Source: an uncultured Gemmiger sp. (GTDB lineage: Bacteria > Bacillota > Clostridia > Oscillospirales > Ruminococcaceae). From it: DNA of 64,000 nt. The notes below the pieces were generated by a model. It was not told the origin of the DNA and did no database searches. It saw nothing but the letters and a program-made list of their open reading frames with translations. Below are positions 8,086 through 16,988 of this stretch, in pieces. Both the position numbers and the translations under genes were made by a program. Numbering within the stretch: position 1 is the stretch's first letter; the number at the start of each line of letters is the position of its first letter. The stretch lies in contig CALXHS010000023.1 in the NCBI GenBank assembly GCA_944388165.1, positions 38,500-102,499 on the forward strand, read 5' to 3'.

Positions 8086-8514
8086 ATGAGTCTGGATAAG
8101 CTGGATTACGTGCTGGCACTGGCCGAGGAACGCAACCTGACCCGTGCCGCCAAAAAGACCTTCATTTCCCAGCCCTTCCTGCTGCCCTACCCGGGCAACG
8201 GCTTCTACCGCTGCGCCCAGTTGCTGCTGAACCAGGCGGGGGTCAAGCCGGGGCGCATCCTGAACTATACCAACATGAACACCGCCTACCAGCTCTGCGC
8301 CAAAGGGGTGGGTATGCTCTTCATCACCCCGGCGCTGTTCGACCGCTTCCTGCCCGCCTTGCAGGGGCAGATGGCTTTCTGCACCCTGCAGGAGCCGGTG
8401 TACACCCGGGCCTCGGTGGCGGCGTGGCGGCAGGACACCCCCCACGCGCCCCTCATCCGGGAGATGATCGACCTGACCCGGGAACTGCTGCTGCCCCGGC
8501 TGGTCAGCCCCTGA
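8086..8514 (+). pseudogene. LysR-family regulator with large in-frame internal deletion
   Basis: The first 29 residues (LDKLDYVLALAEERNLTRAAKKTFISQP) are the start of a LysR winged helix. The recognition helix should follow, but the sequence jumps to the end of a LysR effector domain: YRCAQLLLNQAGVKPGRIL, TAYQLCAKGVGMLFITPALF and a typical C-terminal PLIREMIDL. The product is 142 residues against about 300 for the family. The frame is kept across the junction near 8173-8176. Half of the DNA-binding helix-turn-helix and effector lobe I are missing, so it cannot act as a normal activator. It lies just upstream of the dehydratase that the full regulator probably controlled. A novel short regulator is possible but unlikely. 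Confidence 0.8.
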
Positions 8515-8635
8515 TTGGTTCCAGGTTATCGTTCCATCAAACAATGGTATTAGACGTTTCCTTTTTTGTCGGGTATGCTGAAAACACGAAGGATCGTGTA
8601 CATCCGCATTCCAATTTACAAGGAGGAGACCCGTC

Positions 8636-9778
8636 ATGAAGATCACCCGCATGGAATACATCCCTGCCAGCAAGTACCTGTTCATCAGGATCCACACCGA
8701 CGAAGGCGTTACCGGCATCGGCGAAGTGGGGTCCTGGGGTTACCTGGATGGTACCCTGGGCGTGCTGAAAAAGCTGGAAGGGTATCTCATCGGCAAGGAC
8801 CCGTTCTGCATCGAACACCACTGGCAGTACATGTACCGCAGCATGTATTTCCGCGGCTCCCTCATCATGAGCGCCATCGCCGCCATCGATATCGCTCTGT
8901 GGGACATCAAGGGCAAGGCCCTGGGCGTTCCGGTGTACGAGCTGCTGGGCGGCCGTTACCGGGACAAGGTGCGCACCTACCCGGCGGTGTTCAAGTTCAC
9001 CCCCGAAGAGATGGCCGCCGCCTGTGCCGAGATCAAGGCCCAGGGGTTCACCGCCGCCCGCCTGATGATCACCGGCGATATGCGCCAGCGCACCTGCGGC
9101 ATTGAGGACAGCATCTTCAGCCACCGGGTGGCCTCCCAGGTGGAGCGTGTGCGCGCCTGCCGGGAAGCGGTGGGCGCGGACTTCGACCTGATCCTGGAGA
9201 TCCACCGTTCCATGAGCGTGCCCGACGCCATCGCCTTTGCCAAGGGCGTGGAACCCTATAACCCCCTCTTCCTGGAAGACCCCATCGCCCCCGACAGCGA
9301 CGAGGTCATGGCGGAAGTGGCTTCCAAGACCTGGCTGCCCATTGCCACCGGCGAACGGTTCGTCACGGTGCAGGAGTTCGAGAACCTGCTCATGAAGAAG
9401 GCCGCCCGCTATGTGCGCCCCGACCTGTGCGCCATGGGCGGCATCACCGCCTGCAAGAAGGTGGCCGCCATTGCCGAAAGCCACTATGTGGACATCGTGC
9501 CCCACAACCCCCTGGGCCCCGTGTCCACCGCCGCCTGCCTGCAGCTGGACGCCGCCGTGCCCAACGTGGCCATTCAGGAATTCCCCAGCTTCTACCTCTC
9601 CGGCGGGGAGAAGGATATGATCACCACCGAACTGAAGCTGGACCACGGCTTCCTGGTGGTGCCGGATGCCCCCGGCATCGGCATCGAACTGGTGGAGGAC
9701 ATCACCGAAAAGTTCCCCCCTGCCCAGCGCAGCATCAACTGCCAGATCTCCTTTGACGGCGGCGTGCGCGACCTGTAA
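8636..9778 (+). CDS. Enolase-superfamily (mandelate racemase/galactonate dehydratase type) sugar-acid dehydratase
   Basis: This 380-residue enzyme shows the N-terminal capping domain (TDEGVTGIGEVGSWGYLDG, AAIDIALWDIKGKALGVPVYELLGG) and the TIM barrel. Metal ligands are the first acid in LILEIHRSM, Glu in LFLEDPI and Glu in IATGERF. A catalytic His lies in DIVPHNPLGP. The EIHRS and PHNPLGP patterns resemble the GalD/ManD-type acid-sugar dehydratases more than mandelate racemase itself. It would dehydrate a hexonate or similar acid to a 2-keto-3-deoxy acid. The ATG at 8636 has AAGGAGGAG upstream. It ends at a terminator and is followed by an SLC13-like permease. The exact substrate is not readable. 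Confidence 0.88.
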   Translation: MKITRMEYIPASKYLFIRIHTDEGVTGIGEVGSWGYLDGTLGVLKKLEGYLIGKDPFCIEHHWQYMYRSMYFRGSLIMSAIAAIDIALWDIKGKALGVPVYELLGGRYRDKVRTYPAVFKFTPEEMAAACAEIKAQGFTAARLMITGDMRQRTCGIEDSIFSHRVASQVERVRACREAVGADFDLILEIHRSMSVPDAIAFAKGVEPYNPLFLEDPIAPDSDEVMAEVASKTWLPIATGERFVTVQEFENLLMKKAARYVRPDLCAMGGITACKKVAAIAESHYVDIVPHNPLGPVSTAACLQLDAAVPNVAIQEFPSFYLSGGEKDMITTELKLDHGFLVVPDAPGIGIELVEDITEKFPPAQRSINCQISFDGGVRDL

Positions 9779-9817
9779 TTCTTTTTTGCCAATCCCATAT
9801 GCCTCTTCATATGCCTT

Positions 9818-9847
9818 GGACCGCCCGAAAGGGCGGTCCTTTTTTTG
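9818..9847 (+). terminator. Intrinsic terminator after the dehydratase
   Basis: The stem GGACCGCCC/GGGCGGTCC with a GAAA-type loop is followed by seven T. Confidence 0.93.
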
Positions 9848-10156
9848 TCGTTTTGGGGCAGGCGGGGGCCATTGCATAATTTGATGGAACCATAGCGGCC
9901 CGGCTATCTTTATGTCACAGGTTGAACAAAGGGGGAATGTCAATTTTGGCAGGGCGCACAAAAACCCCCTTTGCCCCCTCGGGGCGATTCCGTCGGGATT
10001 ATAGACCGATACACAAACGATATTTTACTTTCCCCGTACCGCCCGGTAGGATGAAGACACAGAAACGGAAACCAGCTGATTCCACTGCAGCGGACACCGA
10101 ACCAGCCGCCCGGCCCGCGGCCCGCCGGTGTGAAATTATGAGGAAGGATGAATCAC
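9848..10156. other. Intergenic region with possible permease promoter
   Basis: No convincing gene is present; the open frame crossing it has no ribosome site and odd composition. A possible promoter (TTTACT at 10024-10029, 17 bp, TAGGAT at 10047-10052) points to the permease. AGGAAGG at 10141-10147 is its ribosome binding site. Confidence 0.5.
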
Positions 10157-11458
10157 ATGACTCCACAACTGATCATCTGTTTGGTCATCTGTGCCATCAC
10201 AGTGGCATTCTACATTTACGGCAAGTTCCCCATGGCGGTGGTCGCCATGGCTTCGGTGGCCGCGTTCCTGGTCACCGGCTGCATCGACGGCGCTTCGGTG
10301 CTGGGTTACTTCGGCAACAACAACGGCATCATGATCATGTCCATGTTCGTGGTGGCCGCCGGTTTCAATAAAACACAGTTCGTCAAAAACGTGGCCGATG
10401 GTCTGAACCGGTTCGCCAAAGGCAACCTGACCAAGATCATGTGCGGCTACGTGCTGGTGGCGATCCTGCTCAGCCAGTTTATCCAGAGCCCCGTGGTCGT
10501 CTTCGGTATTCTGGCGCCCCTGCTGGCCCAGACCGTGGAATCCATCGGCGTCAAGCCCAGCAAGGTCATGTTCGCCCTGGGCGTTGCCTCCATCGCCACC
10601 TGCTCTGCATTCCCCCTGGGCTCCGGCGCCACCGTGGCCGCTGAGCTCAACGGCTACCTGGCCGCCGGCGGCTACACCGACTTCGTGGTGCAGCTCACCG
10701 ATCCCATGAAGGCCCGTCTGCCCCTGGTCATCGTCTGCGCTCTGTACTGCATCTTCCTTGCCCCCCGCCTGGCTCCCAATGAACCCATTCTGGAAATCAA
10801 ACAGAACGAAAACCGCGGCGCCCAGGCAGCTCTGAACAGAAAGAAGCTGCCCATGTTCCAGGGAGTGGCCGCTTTCGTGATCTTCTTCGGCACCACCATC
10901 GCCCTGATTTTCCAGAAGTACATCGGTCTGGACACCTGGATCATCTGCATGGTGGCCGGTATCCTGATGGTCGTCTGCGGCGTGCTCAGCCAGGAAGAAG
11001 CCGTGGCCGCCATGCCCACCTGGATGTACCTGCTGTTCGTCGGTTCTCTGGCCATGGGCGGCGCCCTGACCAACACCGGTGCCGGCCAGCTCATCGGTGA
11101 CGCTGTGGCCGCTGCCGCCAACACCCTGGACAACACCTTCCTGATCTACCTGATGTTCTTCCTGATCCCCTTCCTGATGACCCAGGTCATGCAGAACCGC
11201 GGCGTTATGCTGATCTTCATCCCCCTGGCTGCCCAGGCCTGCAAGAGCATGGGCGCCAACCCCATCGGCATCGTCATCTGCGTCCAGGCTGCCTGCCTGA
11301 CCGCCTTCATGACCCCCATGGCCACCGCGGCGGTGCCCTACTACATGGCTGCCGGCGGCTACGACATCAAGAGCGTGTTCAAGCAGTCCATCGTGCCCGC
11401 TATTCTCTTCTGCGCTGTCAGCGTCATCTGGAGCGCCATCGCGTTCCCCCTGTACTGA
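10157..11458 (+). CDS. SLC13/ArsB-like (IT superfamily) anion permease
   Basis: This protein of 433 residues has about 11-12 hydrophobic helices in two halves. Each half carries a re-entrant-type motif: FIQSPVVVFGILAPLL / SAFPLGSGATVAAE in the first and VMQNRGVMLIFIPLAAQA / FMTPMATAAVPYYMAAGGY in the second. This pseudo-twofold architecture fits the DASS/CitM/ArsB ion-transporter superfamily, whose members carry di- and tricarboxylates or other anions. ATG 10157 is preferred over 10148 because AGGAAGG lies 9 bp upstream of it. Next to the sugar-acid dehydratase, an acid-sugar substrate is plausible but inferred. Confidence 0.82.
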   Translation: MTPQLIICLVICAITVAFYIYGKFPMAVVAMASVAAFLVTGCIDGASVLGYFGNNNGIMIMSMFVVAAGFNKTQFVKNVADGLNRFAKGNLTKIMCGYVLVAILLSQFIQSPVVVFGILAPLLAQTVESIGVKPSKVMFALGVASIATCSAFPLGSGATVAAELNGYLAAGGYTDFVVQLTDPMKARLPLVIVCALYCIFLAPRLAPNEPILEIKQNENRGAQAALNRKKLPMFQGVAAFVIFFGTTIALIFQKYIGLDTWIICMVAGILMVVCGVLSQEEAVAAMPTWMYLLFVGSLAMGGALTNTGAGQLIGDAVAAAANTLDNTFLIYLMFFLIPFLMTQVMQNRGVMLIFIPLAAQACKSMGANPIGIVICVQAACLTAFMTPMATAAVPYYMAAGGYDIKSVFKQSIVPAILFCAVSVIWSAIAFPLY

Positions 11459-11501
11459 TAGCCTGACCCAAACTTCCTTCTCTTCATCATAAAGCATCCA
11501 G

Positions 11502-11533
11502 CAGCCCCCGGACGCACACCCGTCCGGGGGCTG
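11502..11533 (+). terminator. GC-rich hairpin after the permease
   Basis: A 13-bp perfect stem (CAGCCCCCGGACG and its complement) lacks a following T-run. It may stabilise the mRNA end or act with the next hairpin. Confidence 0.5.
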
Positions 11534-11575
11534 TTGTCATGGGAGCGGTTCCGCATACCACCAGACCGCCGGAAT

Positions 11576-11616
11576 AAAAACAGGTCACTGTACAAACGTG
11601 CAGTGACCTGTTTTTT
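11576..11616. terminator. Bidirectional intrinsic terminator
   Basis: AAAAACAGGTCACTG pairs with CAGTGACCTGTTTTTT around a 10-nt loop, giving a T-run on both strands. It lies between the convergent permease and AraC genes. Confidence 0.9.
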
Positions 11617-11645
11617 GGTTGTGCAGCAAAAGAAAGCCCATGCCC

Positions 11646-12608
11646 TCATCTGTGCCCGGCCCGGTAGGCGGCGGGGGAACAGCCGTATTTTTCCTTGAAT
11701 TTGCGGTAGAAGTAGCTGCTGTTCTCGTAGCCGATAGCCTGGATGATGCCGTCGGCGGACATGCCGGTGTTCACCAGCAGATAGGCCGCCTGCTGCAGTT
11801 TGCGCTGCTGAAGCAGCTGCTTGAAGTTGGCCCCCGTGTGCCGGGACAGCAGACGGCTGAGGGCATAGGGGGGCAGGCGCAGCCGGGCGGCGATCTCTTC
11901 CAGGGTGCCGTCCCGGTAGCGGGTCTCGATGTATTGCAAGGTGGTAAAGACGGCGTTTTCCTCCCGGTTATCCGGCAAGGTGCGGTTGATGTTCTCGGCA
12001 AAGAGGGTCAGGTTCTGCAAAAGCAGCCCCATGGTGGTCTGGTTCATCAGGTTCACCCCGGGCTTTTTTTCCAGCAGTGTCCAGATCATGTTTTCCAGCA
12101 GGTTTTCCACCGGCAGGATGTCCCGGGCCGCAATGTGCAGCCAGCCCGCAAAGGCCGACTCCCCCGCCAGGGTGGAAATGAGGAAATCCCGCAGCACGTT
12201 CTCCTGGTCCAGCATACGGAAACTGCGGTCGAAGAACTGGGGCAGAATGATGAAATTCACCCCCACATCCTCCTCCCCGGCGGGCAGGATCTCGTGGTAG
12301 ACTGCCTGGTTCAGAAACAGCAGGTCCCCCTGGCGCAGCACCAGTTCCCGGCTGCCGTTGAGGATGTGGGTGGTGGAACCGCTGCACATGTAGAGCATCT
12401 CCACATAATTATGACGATGCCGCGGAAAATGCACGAACCGGGTGTGGGGGCGTATCTCGATGAGTTTGCCCTTTTCCAGCAGCTTTTCGCTGTCCACCAC
12501 AAAATCCCGGCTGGAGGTATACCGCTCCCGCTGTACACCCTGCCCCGCCAGGATGGCCTGTTCCTCCTCGGTGATGCGGCGCAGCTGCGCCAGCAGTCTT
12601 TCGTCCAT
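11646..12608 (-). CDS. AraC-family regulator, probably of the rhamnose operon
   Basis: This 320-residue protein has an N-terminal cupin effector domain (about 50-140: FVHFPRHRHNYVEMLYMCSG, RQGDLLFLNQAVYHEI). Two AraC helix-turn-helices fill the C-terminal 100 residues (LEEIAARLRLPPYALSRLLSRHTG, ADGIIQAIGYENSSYFYRKFKEKYGCSPAAYR). The start at 12608 has AGGTGGGG upstream. The open frame runs far upstream through rhaB antisense, but that is a GC artefact. It is transcribed divergently from rhaB across a 147-bp intergenic space, so it most likely activates the rhamnose genes in response to rhamnose, as RhaR/RhaS do. The effector is inferred from position. Confidence 0.9.
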   Translation of the reverse strand: MDERLLAQLRRITEEEQAILAGQGVQRERYTSSRDFVVDSEKLLEKGKLIEIRPHTRFVHFPRHRHNYVEMLYMCSGSTTHILNGSRELVLRQGDLLFLNQAVYHEILPAGEEDVGVNFIILPQFFDRSFRMLDQENVLRDFLISTLAGESAFAGWLHIAARDILPVENLLENMIWTLLEKKPGVNLMNQTTMGLLLQNLTLFAENINRTLPDNREENAVFTTLQYIETRYRDGTLEEIAARLRLPPYALSRLLSRHTGANFKQLLQQRKLQQAAYLLVNTGMSADGIIQAIGYENSSYFYRKFKEKYGCSPAAYRAGHR

Positions 12609-12672
12609 GGGCTGTCCCCACCTTTCTGGTCCCAGCATAGCACAGACCCGGCGGGATTGCAAATAAGGTTCC

Positions 12673-12722
12673 TGTTTTGGCCAAACACCGACCTTATCCC
12701 CCGGGCGGCAAACCGCTACAAT
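12673..12722. promoter_or_regulatory. Divergent regulatory region: near-palindrome and rhaB -10
   Basis: TACAAT at 12717-12722 is a good -10 but has no -35 at the right spacing, as expected for an activator-dependent promoter. TGTTTTGGCCAAACA (12673-12687) is a near-perfect inverted repeat about 30 bp upstream and could be the AraC-regulator or another operator. Confidence 0.5.
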
Positions 12723-12755
12723 AAAGACAACAAAATCAGGAAAGGAGCGTACCCT

Positions 12756-14225
12756 ATGGGTCCGTATTATCTGGCCATTGACATCGGTGCGTCCAGCGGG
12801 CGGCACATCCTGGGCCACCTGGAACAGGGGCGGATGGTGCTGGAAGAGGTACACCGCTTCGACAACCGCCAGGTCCGCCAAAACGGCCACGACTGCTGGG
12901 ACATCGGCCACCTGTGGCAGGGCATCCTGGACGGGCTGAAAGCCTGCAAGGCGTTGGGCAAGATCCCCGCCACCGTGGGCATCGACACCTGGGCGGTGGA
13001 CTTTGTGCTGCTGGACAAGGACGGGGCGCCGGTGGGGGATGCGGTGGCCTACCGGGACAGCCGCACCGAAGGCGCCGACAAACTGGTGGAAGAAAAAATC
13101 ACCCCCGCCGACCTCTACGCCCGCACCGGCATCCAGAAACAGCCCTTCAACACCATTTATCAGCTGGCGGCGCTGCAAAAAGAGTACCCCGAACAGCTGG
13201 AAGCCGCCCACAGCCTGCTGATGATCCCCGATTACTTCCATTATCTGCTCACCGGGGTGCAGAAGCAGGAATACACCAACGCCACCAGCACCGGGCTGGT
13301 CCACGCCGCCAGAAAGACCTGGGACCGGGACCTGCTGGACCTGCTGGGCCTGCCCCGGCGGCTGTTCGGCCCCCTGTCCATGCCGGGCACGGTGGTGGGG
13401 CCGCTGAAAGAGGAAATCGCCGCCGAAGTGGGCTTCCAGACCACCGTGGTGCTGCCCGCCACCCATGACACCGGCTCGGCCTTCCTGGCGGTACCGGCGC
13501 AGGATAATCATTCGGTGTATCTTTCCAGCGGCACCTGGAGCCTGCTGGGGGTGGAAAACGAGGAACCCATCACCACCGAGGAAAGCCGCCGCCAGAACTT
13601 CACCAACGAGGGCGGCGCCTGGTACCGTTACCGCTACCTGAAAAACATCATGGGCCTGTGGATGATCCAGTCCATCCGCCGGGAACTCAACGGTGTGGAC
13701 TATGTGGAGGGCAAGACCCGGGCCGCCTGGACGCTGGACGTACAGCCCGGGGAAAAGCAGTGGAGCTTCCCCGACCTCATCGCCGCTGCCGAAGCCGCTG
13801 CCGATTTCCCCTCGGTGGTCGACGCCAACGACGATGCTTTCCTGGCCCCCGACAGCATGATCGCCGCCGTGCAGGCCGCCTGCGAAGCCACCGGCCAGCC
13901 GGTGCCCGCTACGGTGGGCCAGCTGATGCAGTGCGTCTACCGCAGCCTGACACTCTGCTACAAAAATGCCATTGCCGGGCTGTCCCAACTGACCGGCAAG
14001 AGCTACACCGCCATCCATATCGTGGGCGGCGGCTGCCAGGACAACTACCTCAACCGCATGACCGCAACCATTTGCGGGCTGCCGGTGTGGGCGGGCCCTG
14101 TGGAGGGTACCGCCATCGGCAACCTGGTCATCCAGATGATCCGCGGCGGCGACTTCGCCAATCTGGCCGCGGCCCGCGCCTGTATCCGTGACAGTTTTGA
14201 TAGTAAGGAGGTACTTCCCCAATGA
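12756..14225 (+). CDS. rhaB: Rhamnulokinase
   Basis: This 489-residue FGGY-family kinase has the length of E. coli RhaB. The ATPase-fold phosphate loop is AIDIGASSGRHILG. The catalytic-region segment is GIDTWAVDFVLLDKDG, the sugar-binding loop ATHDTGSAFLAVP, the ISSGTWSLLG-type motif SSGTWSLLGVE, and the second phosphate motif IVGGGCQDNYLNRM. These match rhamnulokinases rather than xylulo- or glycerol kinases. It phosphorylates L-rhamnulose at C1. The start follows AGGAAAGGAG, and the stop overlaps the isomerase start by ATGA. It is the first gene of the rhamnose operon. Confidence 0.93.
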   Translation: MGPYYLAIDIGASSGRHILGHLEQGRMVLEEVHRFDNRQVRQNGHDCWDIGHLWQGILDGLKACKALGKIPATVGIDTWAVDFVLLDKDGAPVGDAVAYRDSRTEGADKLVEEKITPADLYARTGIQKQPFNTIYQLAALQKEYPEQLEAAHSLLMIPDYFHYLLTGVQKQEYTNATSTGLVHAARKTWDRDLLDLLGLPRRLFGPLSMPGTVVGPLKEEIAAEVGFQTTVVLPATHDTGSAFLAVPAQDNHSVYLSSGTWSLLGVENEEPITTEESRRQNFTNEGGAWYRYRYLKNIMGLWMIQSIRRELNGVDYVEGKTRAAWTLDVQPGEKQWSFPDLIAAAEAAADFPSVVDANDDAFLAPDSMIAAVQAACEATGQPVPATVGQLMQCVYRSLTLCYKNAIAGLSQLTGKSYTAIHIVGGGCQDNYLNRMTATICGLPVWAGPVEGTAIGNLVIQMIRGGDFANLAAARACIRDSFDSKEVLPQ

Positions 14226-15646
14226 GCATGTTAGTGGAAACCAAAGCCCGGGTGGGCGTGTTCGCCATCGCCCTGGGCGCGTATCTGCCCCAGTTCCCCA
14301 GCCTGGTGCCGGAGTTCCAGGCCCAGTATGAGCAGTTCAAGACCATGATTCCCGACACCGTGGAGCTGGTGGACGGGGGCATCGTCACCACCAAGGAGCT
14401 GAGCCAGGCCGCCGGGGACAAGTTCCGCGCCGCCGACGTGGACCTGGTGATTTTGCAGCTGCTGACCTACGCCACCTCCTACAACATGCTGCCCGCCGTG
14501 CGGGACCTGGATGTGCCGGTGGTGCTGGTGAACGTGCAGAAGCTGCGTGCCCCCGACTATGAAAACACCGACACCGCCAAGTGGCTGGGCGAACTGTACG
14601 CCTGCGGCGCCGTGGGCGAGATGGTGGCCGACCTGGAACGGGCGGGCAAGCGCCATGCGGTCATCACCGGCGTGGTGGAAGGGGGCGACCCCGTGGTGCA
14701 GGCCGAGATCAACGACTGGTGCAAGGCCGCCCAGGTACGCCGCCGCTTCCGGGACACCAACCTGGCCCAGATCGGCCGTCCCTATCCCGGCATGATGGAC
14801 CTGTACATTGACGAAACCAACCTCTACCACCGCATGTGGCTGTACACCAAGCAGTTCGACTGGGAAAAGATGTGGGCCATTGCGGACGACATCACCGACG
14901 AGGCGGTCATCCGCGCCAAGGCGGAAGAAATTCTCGACACCTTCGACATCGAGGGCGGCGGCACGGTGGAAAAGGTCTGGGAGATGGCCCGCTACGTGGT
15001 GGCCTTTGAACAGTGGGTCAAGGACGAGCAAATCGCCTTCATTGCCTCCCACTACGATGGCTTTGCCCAGGGCAAGGCGGGCGTGCTGGATTCCATGCTC
15101 ATCCCCGCCTTCTCCATGCTCATCAAGCAGGGCGTGGCCTGCGCGGTGGAAGGGGATATCAAGGTCTCCATGGCCATGTCCATCCTCAAGACCATCTCCG
15201 GCCAGGGGCAGCTGTCCGAGATGTATTCCATCGACTTCGACAAGGATATCTGCCTCATCGGCCATTCCGGTTCCGGCGATGCGGCCATCTCCGCCAAAAA
15301 GCCCACCATGAAGATCGTGCCCGTCTTCCACGGCAAGACCGGCGGCGGCTACCTGACCCAGTTCTACCCCCATCTGGGCCCCGTCACCTATCTGGGCATC
15401 ACCCAGGACAAGGACGGGCACTTCAAGTTTGTGGTGGCCGAGGGCATCAACGAGGAAGGCCCCATCTTCACCTTCGGCGACACCAACATGCGCACCCGCT
15501 TCACCTGCGGCGCCCGGGAGTTCGTCAACCGCTGGAGCGAAGCCGGGCCCACCCATCACATGGCCGCCGCTGCGGGCCGCCACATCGACACCATCCTGAA
15601 GGTGGCCAAGATCTTCAACCTGCCGGTGGATGTCATCACCCGCTGA
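14222..15646 (+). CDS. Fucose/arabinose-isomerase-fold ketol-isomerase in rhamnose operon
   Basis: This 474-residue protein belongs to the L-fucose/L-arabinose isomerase fold. It has an N-terminal Rossmann-like part (ADVDLVILQLLTYATSYNM, DVPVVLVNVQKL, AVGEMVADLERAGK) and catalytic-domain segments IPAFSMLIKQGVACAVEGD, CLIGHSGSGDAA and GGGYLTQFYPHLGPVT. It is not the classical RhaA TIM-barrel, nor the RhaI type, although it lies between rhaB and rhaD. It most likely converts L-rhamnose to L-rhamnulose as a non-orthologous replacement; L-fucose or another deoxyhexose is the alternative. The ATG at 14222 has AAGGAGG 10 bp upstream and overlaps the rhaB stop. Confidence 0.85.
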   Translation: MSMLVETKARVGVFAIALGAYLPQFPSLVPEFQAQYEQFKTMIPDTVELVDGGIVTTKELSQAAGDKFRAADVDLVILQLLTYATSYNMLPAVRDLDVPVVLVNVQKLRAPDYENTDTAKWLGELYACGAVGEMVADLERAGKRHAVITGVVEGGDPVVQAEINDWCKAAQVRRRFRDTNLAQIGRPYPGMMDLYIDETNLYHRMWLYTKQFDWEKMWAIADDITDEAVIRAKAEEILDTFDIEGGGTVEKVWEMARYVVAFEQWVKDEQIAFIASHYDGFAQGKAGVLDSMLIPAFSMLIKQGVACAVEGDIKVSMAMSILKTISGQGQLSEMYSIDFDKDICLIGHSGSGDAAISAKKPTMKIVPVFHGKTGGGYLTQFYPHLGPVTYLGITQDKDGHFKFVVAEGINEEGPIFTFGDTNMRTRFTCGAREFVNRWSEAGPTHHMAAAAGRHIDTILKVAKIFNLPVDVITR

Positions 15647-15703
15647 GATTGATTTTTAAGTATCGCAAATTAAAGATAAAATTATACAGAGAGGAAAATA
15701 CCC

Positions 15704-16531
15704 ATGGAAATCTACGATATCGCCTGTGTACAGGGCTTCATCCGCATGTGCAACGACGGCTGGCTCCAGGGCTGGCACGAGCGCAACGGCGGCAACCTGA
15801 CCTACCGCATGACCGCCGAGGAGGTGGCTGCCTGCCGTCCCTATTTTGACGAGACCCCCCGGGAATGGGTGAAGATGGGCGTCCAGGCGGAAAACCTGGC
15901 CGGTGAATACTTCATCACCACCGGTTCCGGCAAGTATTTCCGCAACGTGGAGCCCGACCCCATCCACTCCATCGGCATCGTGGAGATCAACGCCGCCGGT
16001 GACAGCTGGCGCATCGTCTGGGGTCTGGCGGAAGGCACCAAGCCCACCAGTGAGTTCCCCAGCCACTTCATGAACCACAGCGTGCGCAAGGCCGCCACCA
16101 ACGGCGCCAACCGGGTCATCTACCACTGCCACGCCACCAACGTCATCGCCCTGACCTACATCCTGCCCCTCACCGACCGGGATTTCAGCCGTGCCCTGTG
16201 GCAGTCCGCCACCGAATGCCCGGTGGTCTTCCCCGAAGGCGTGGGCGTTTGCCCCTGGATGGTGCCCGGCGGCGCGGACATCGCCATGGCCACCAGCGAG
16301 AAGATGAAATCCTATCAGGCGGCGGTCTGGGCCCAGCACGGCCTGTTTGCCTCTGGCCCCGACTACGACACCACCTTCGGCCTGGCCCACACCATCGAGA
16401 AGAGCGCCGAGATCTACGTCAAGGTGCTGTCCATGGGCGGAGGCCTGATCCGCCAGACCATCGAGGACGACGACCTGCGGGCCATCGCCCGGGACTTCGG
16501 CGTGACCCTCAACGAAGCCTTCCTCAACTGA
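15704..16531 (+). CDS. rhaD: Rhamnulose-1-phosphate aldolase
   Basis: This 275-residue class II aldolase is the same size as E. coli RhaD. It has the signatures WHERNGGNLTYRM, FITTGSGKYFRNV, the phosphate/metal region SEFPSHFMNHSVRKA, the zinc ligands in IYHCHATN and a later His in AAVWAQHGLFASG. It cleaves L-rhamnulose-1-phosphate to dihydroxyacetone phosphate and L-lactaldehyde. The ATG at 15704 follows AGAGAGGAAA after a short AT-rich gap. It is last in the operon and precedes a strong terminator. No lactaldehyde reductase lies nearby. Confidence 0.95.
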   Translation: MEIYDIACVQGFIRMCNDGWLQGWHERNGGNLTYRMTAEEVAACRPYFDETPREWVKMGVQAENLAGEYFITTGSGKYFRNVEPDPIHSIGIVEINAAGDSWRIVWGLAEGTKPTSEFPSHFMNHSVRKAATNGANRVIYHCHATNVIALTYILPLTDRDFSRALWQSATECPVVFPEGVGVCPWMVPGGADIAMATSEKMKSYQAAVWAQHGLFASGPDYDTTFGLAHTIEKSAEIYVKVLSMGGGLIRQTIEDDDLRAIARDFGVTLNEAFLN

Positions 16532-16596
16532 GAAGGGCACCGGACAAAACGACAGAAGCCGTTGTCCTGCATACCTGCTTTTTCCTGATTTTCCGG

Positions 16597-16633
16597 AAAG
16601 AAAGCCCTGCACCCACGGGTGCAGGGCTTTCTT
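16597..16633 (+). terminator. Terminator of the rhamnose operon
   Basis: AAGAAAGCCCTGCACCC pairs with GGTGCAGGGCTTTCTT around a short loop. The stem is flanked by an A/T run usable in both directions. Confidence 0.88.
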
Positions 16634-16988
16634 GAACAGCTGCATGAAATTCACGCTCTCAAATTTCAGAAGGCGGGACCTTTCTTTGCGGTGCTGTCAG
16701 GAAGTGGCTGCCTGCACCGCTCTCCTTTGCAAAAGGCGGTCCGGAAGCAACAGAAATGGTATCTCGCAACAGAACAGGGAAGGGAACTGACGAAAGTGCC
16801 CGATTCCGGGGTGCGAAAATTGTGATGGAAGTGGGATAAGCGAGAAGGGATCTTGCCAAGGGATATGATATAATAGGATATATCGGCGGATGGGATTTTT
16901 CCTGCTGCGGAAAGGCAGCCCGGGTTTCGCCCCGGCGCCGATTTGTTTCCGTGATGGCCGAAACGTTGTAAAAACAGGAGGGACCGAG
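16634..16988. other. Intergenic region before the 257-aa gene
   Basis: There is no supported gene. A TATAAT-like -10 lies at 16869-16874 with no clear -35. AGGAGGG just before 16989 is the ribosome site of the next gene. Confidence 0.5.

Noticed and set aside
9922-10371. 149-codon frame before the permease
   Set aside because: No ribosome site, Arg/Pro-rich, overlaps the permease start in another frame.
11646-14222. 858-codon leftward frame covering the whole rhaB antisense
   Set aside because: Only the part to 12608 has AraC homology and a ribosome site; the rest mirrors rhaB and comes from GC-rich codons.
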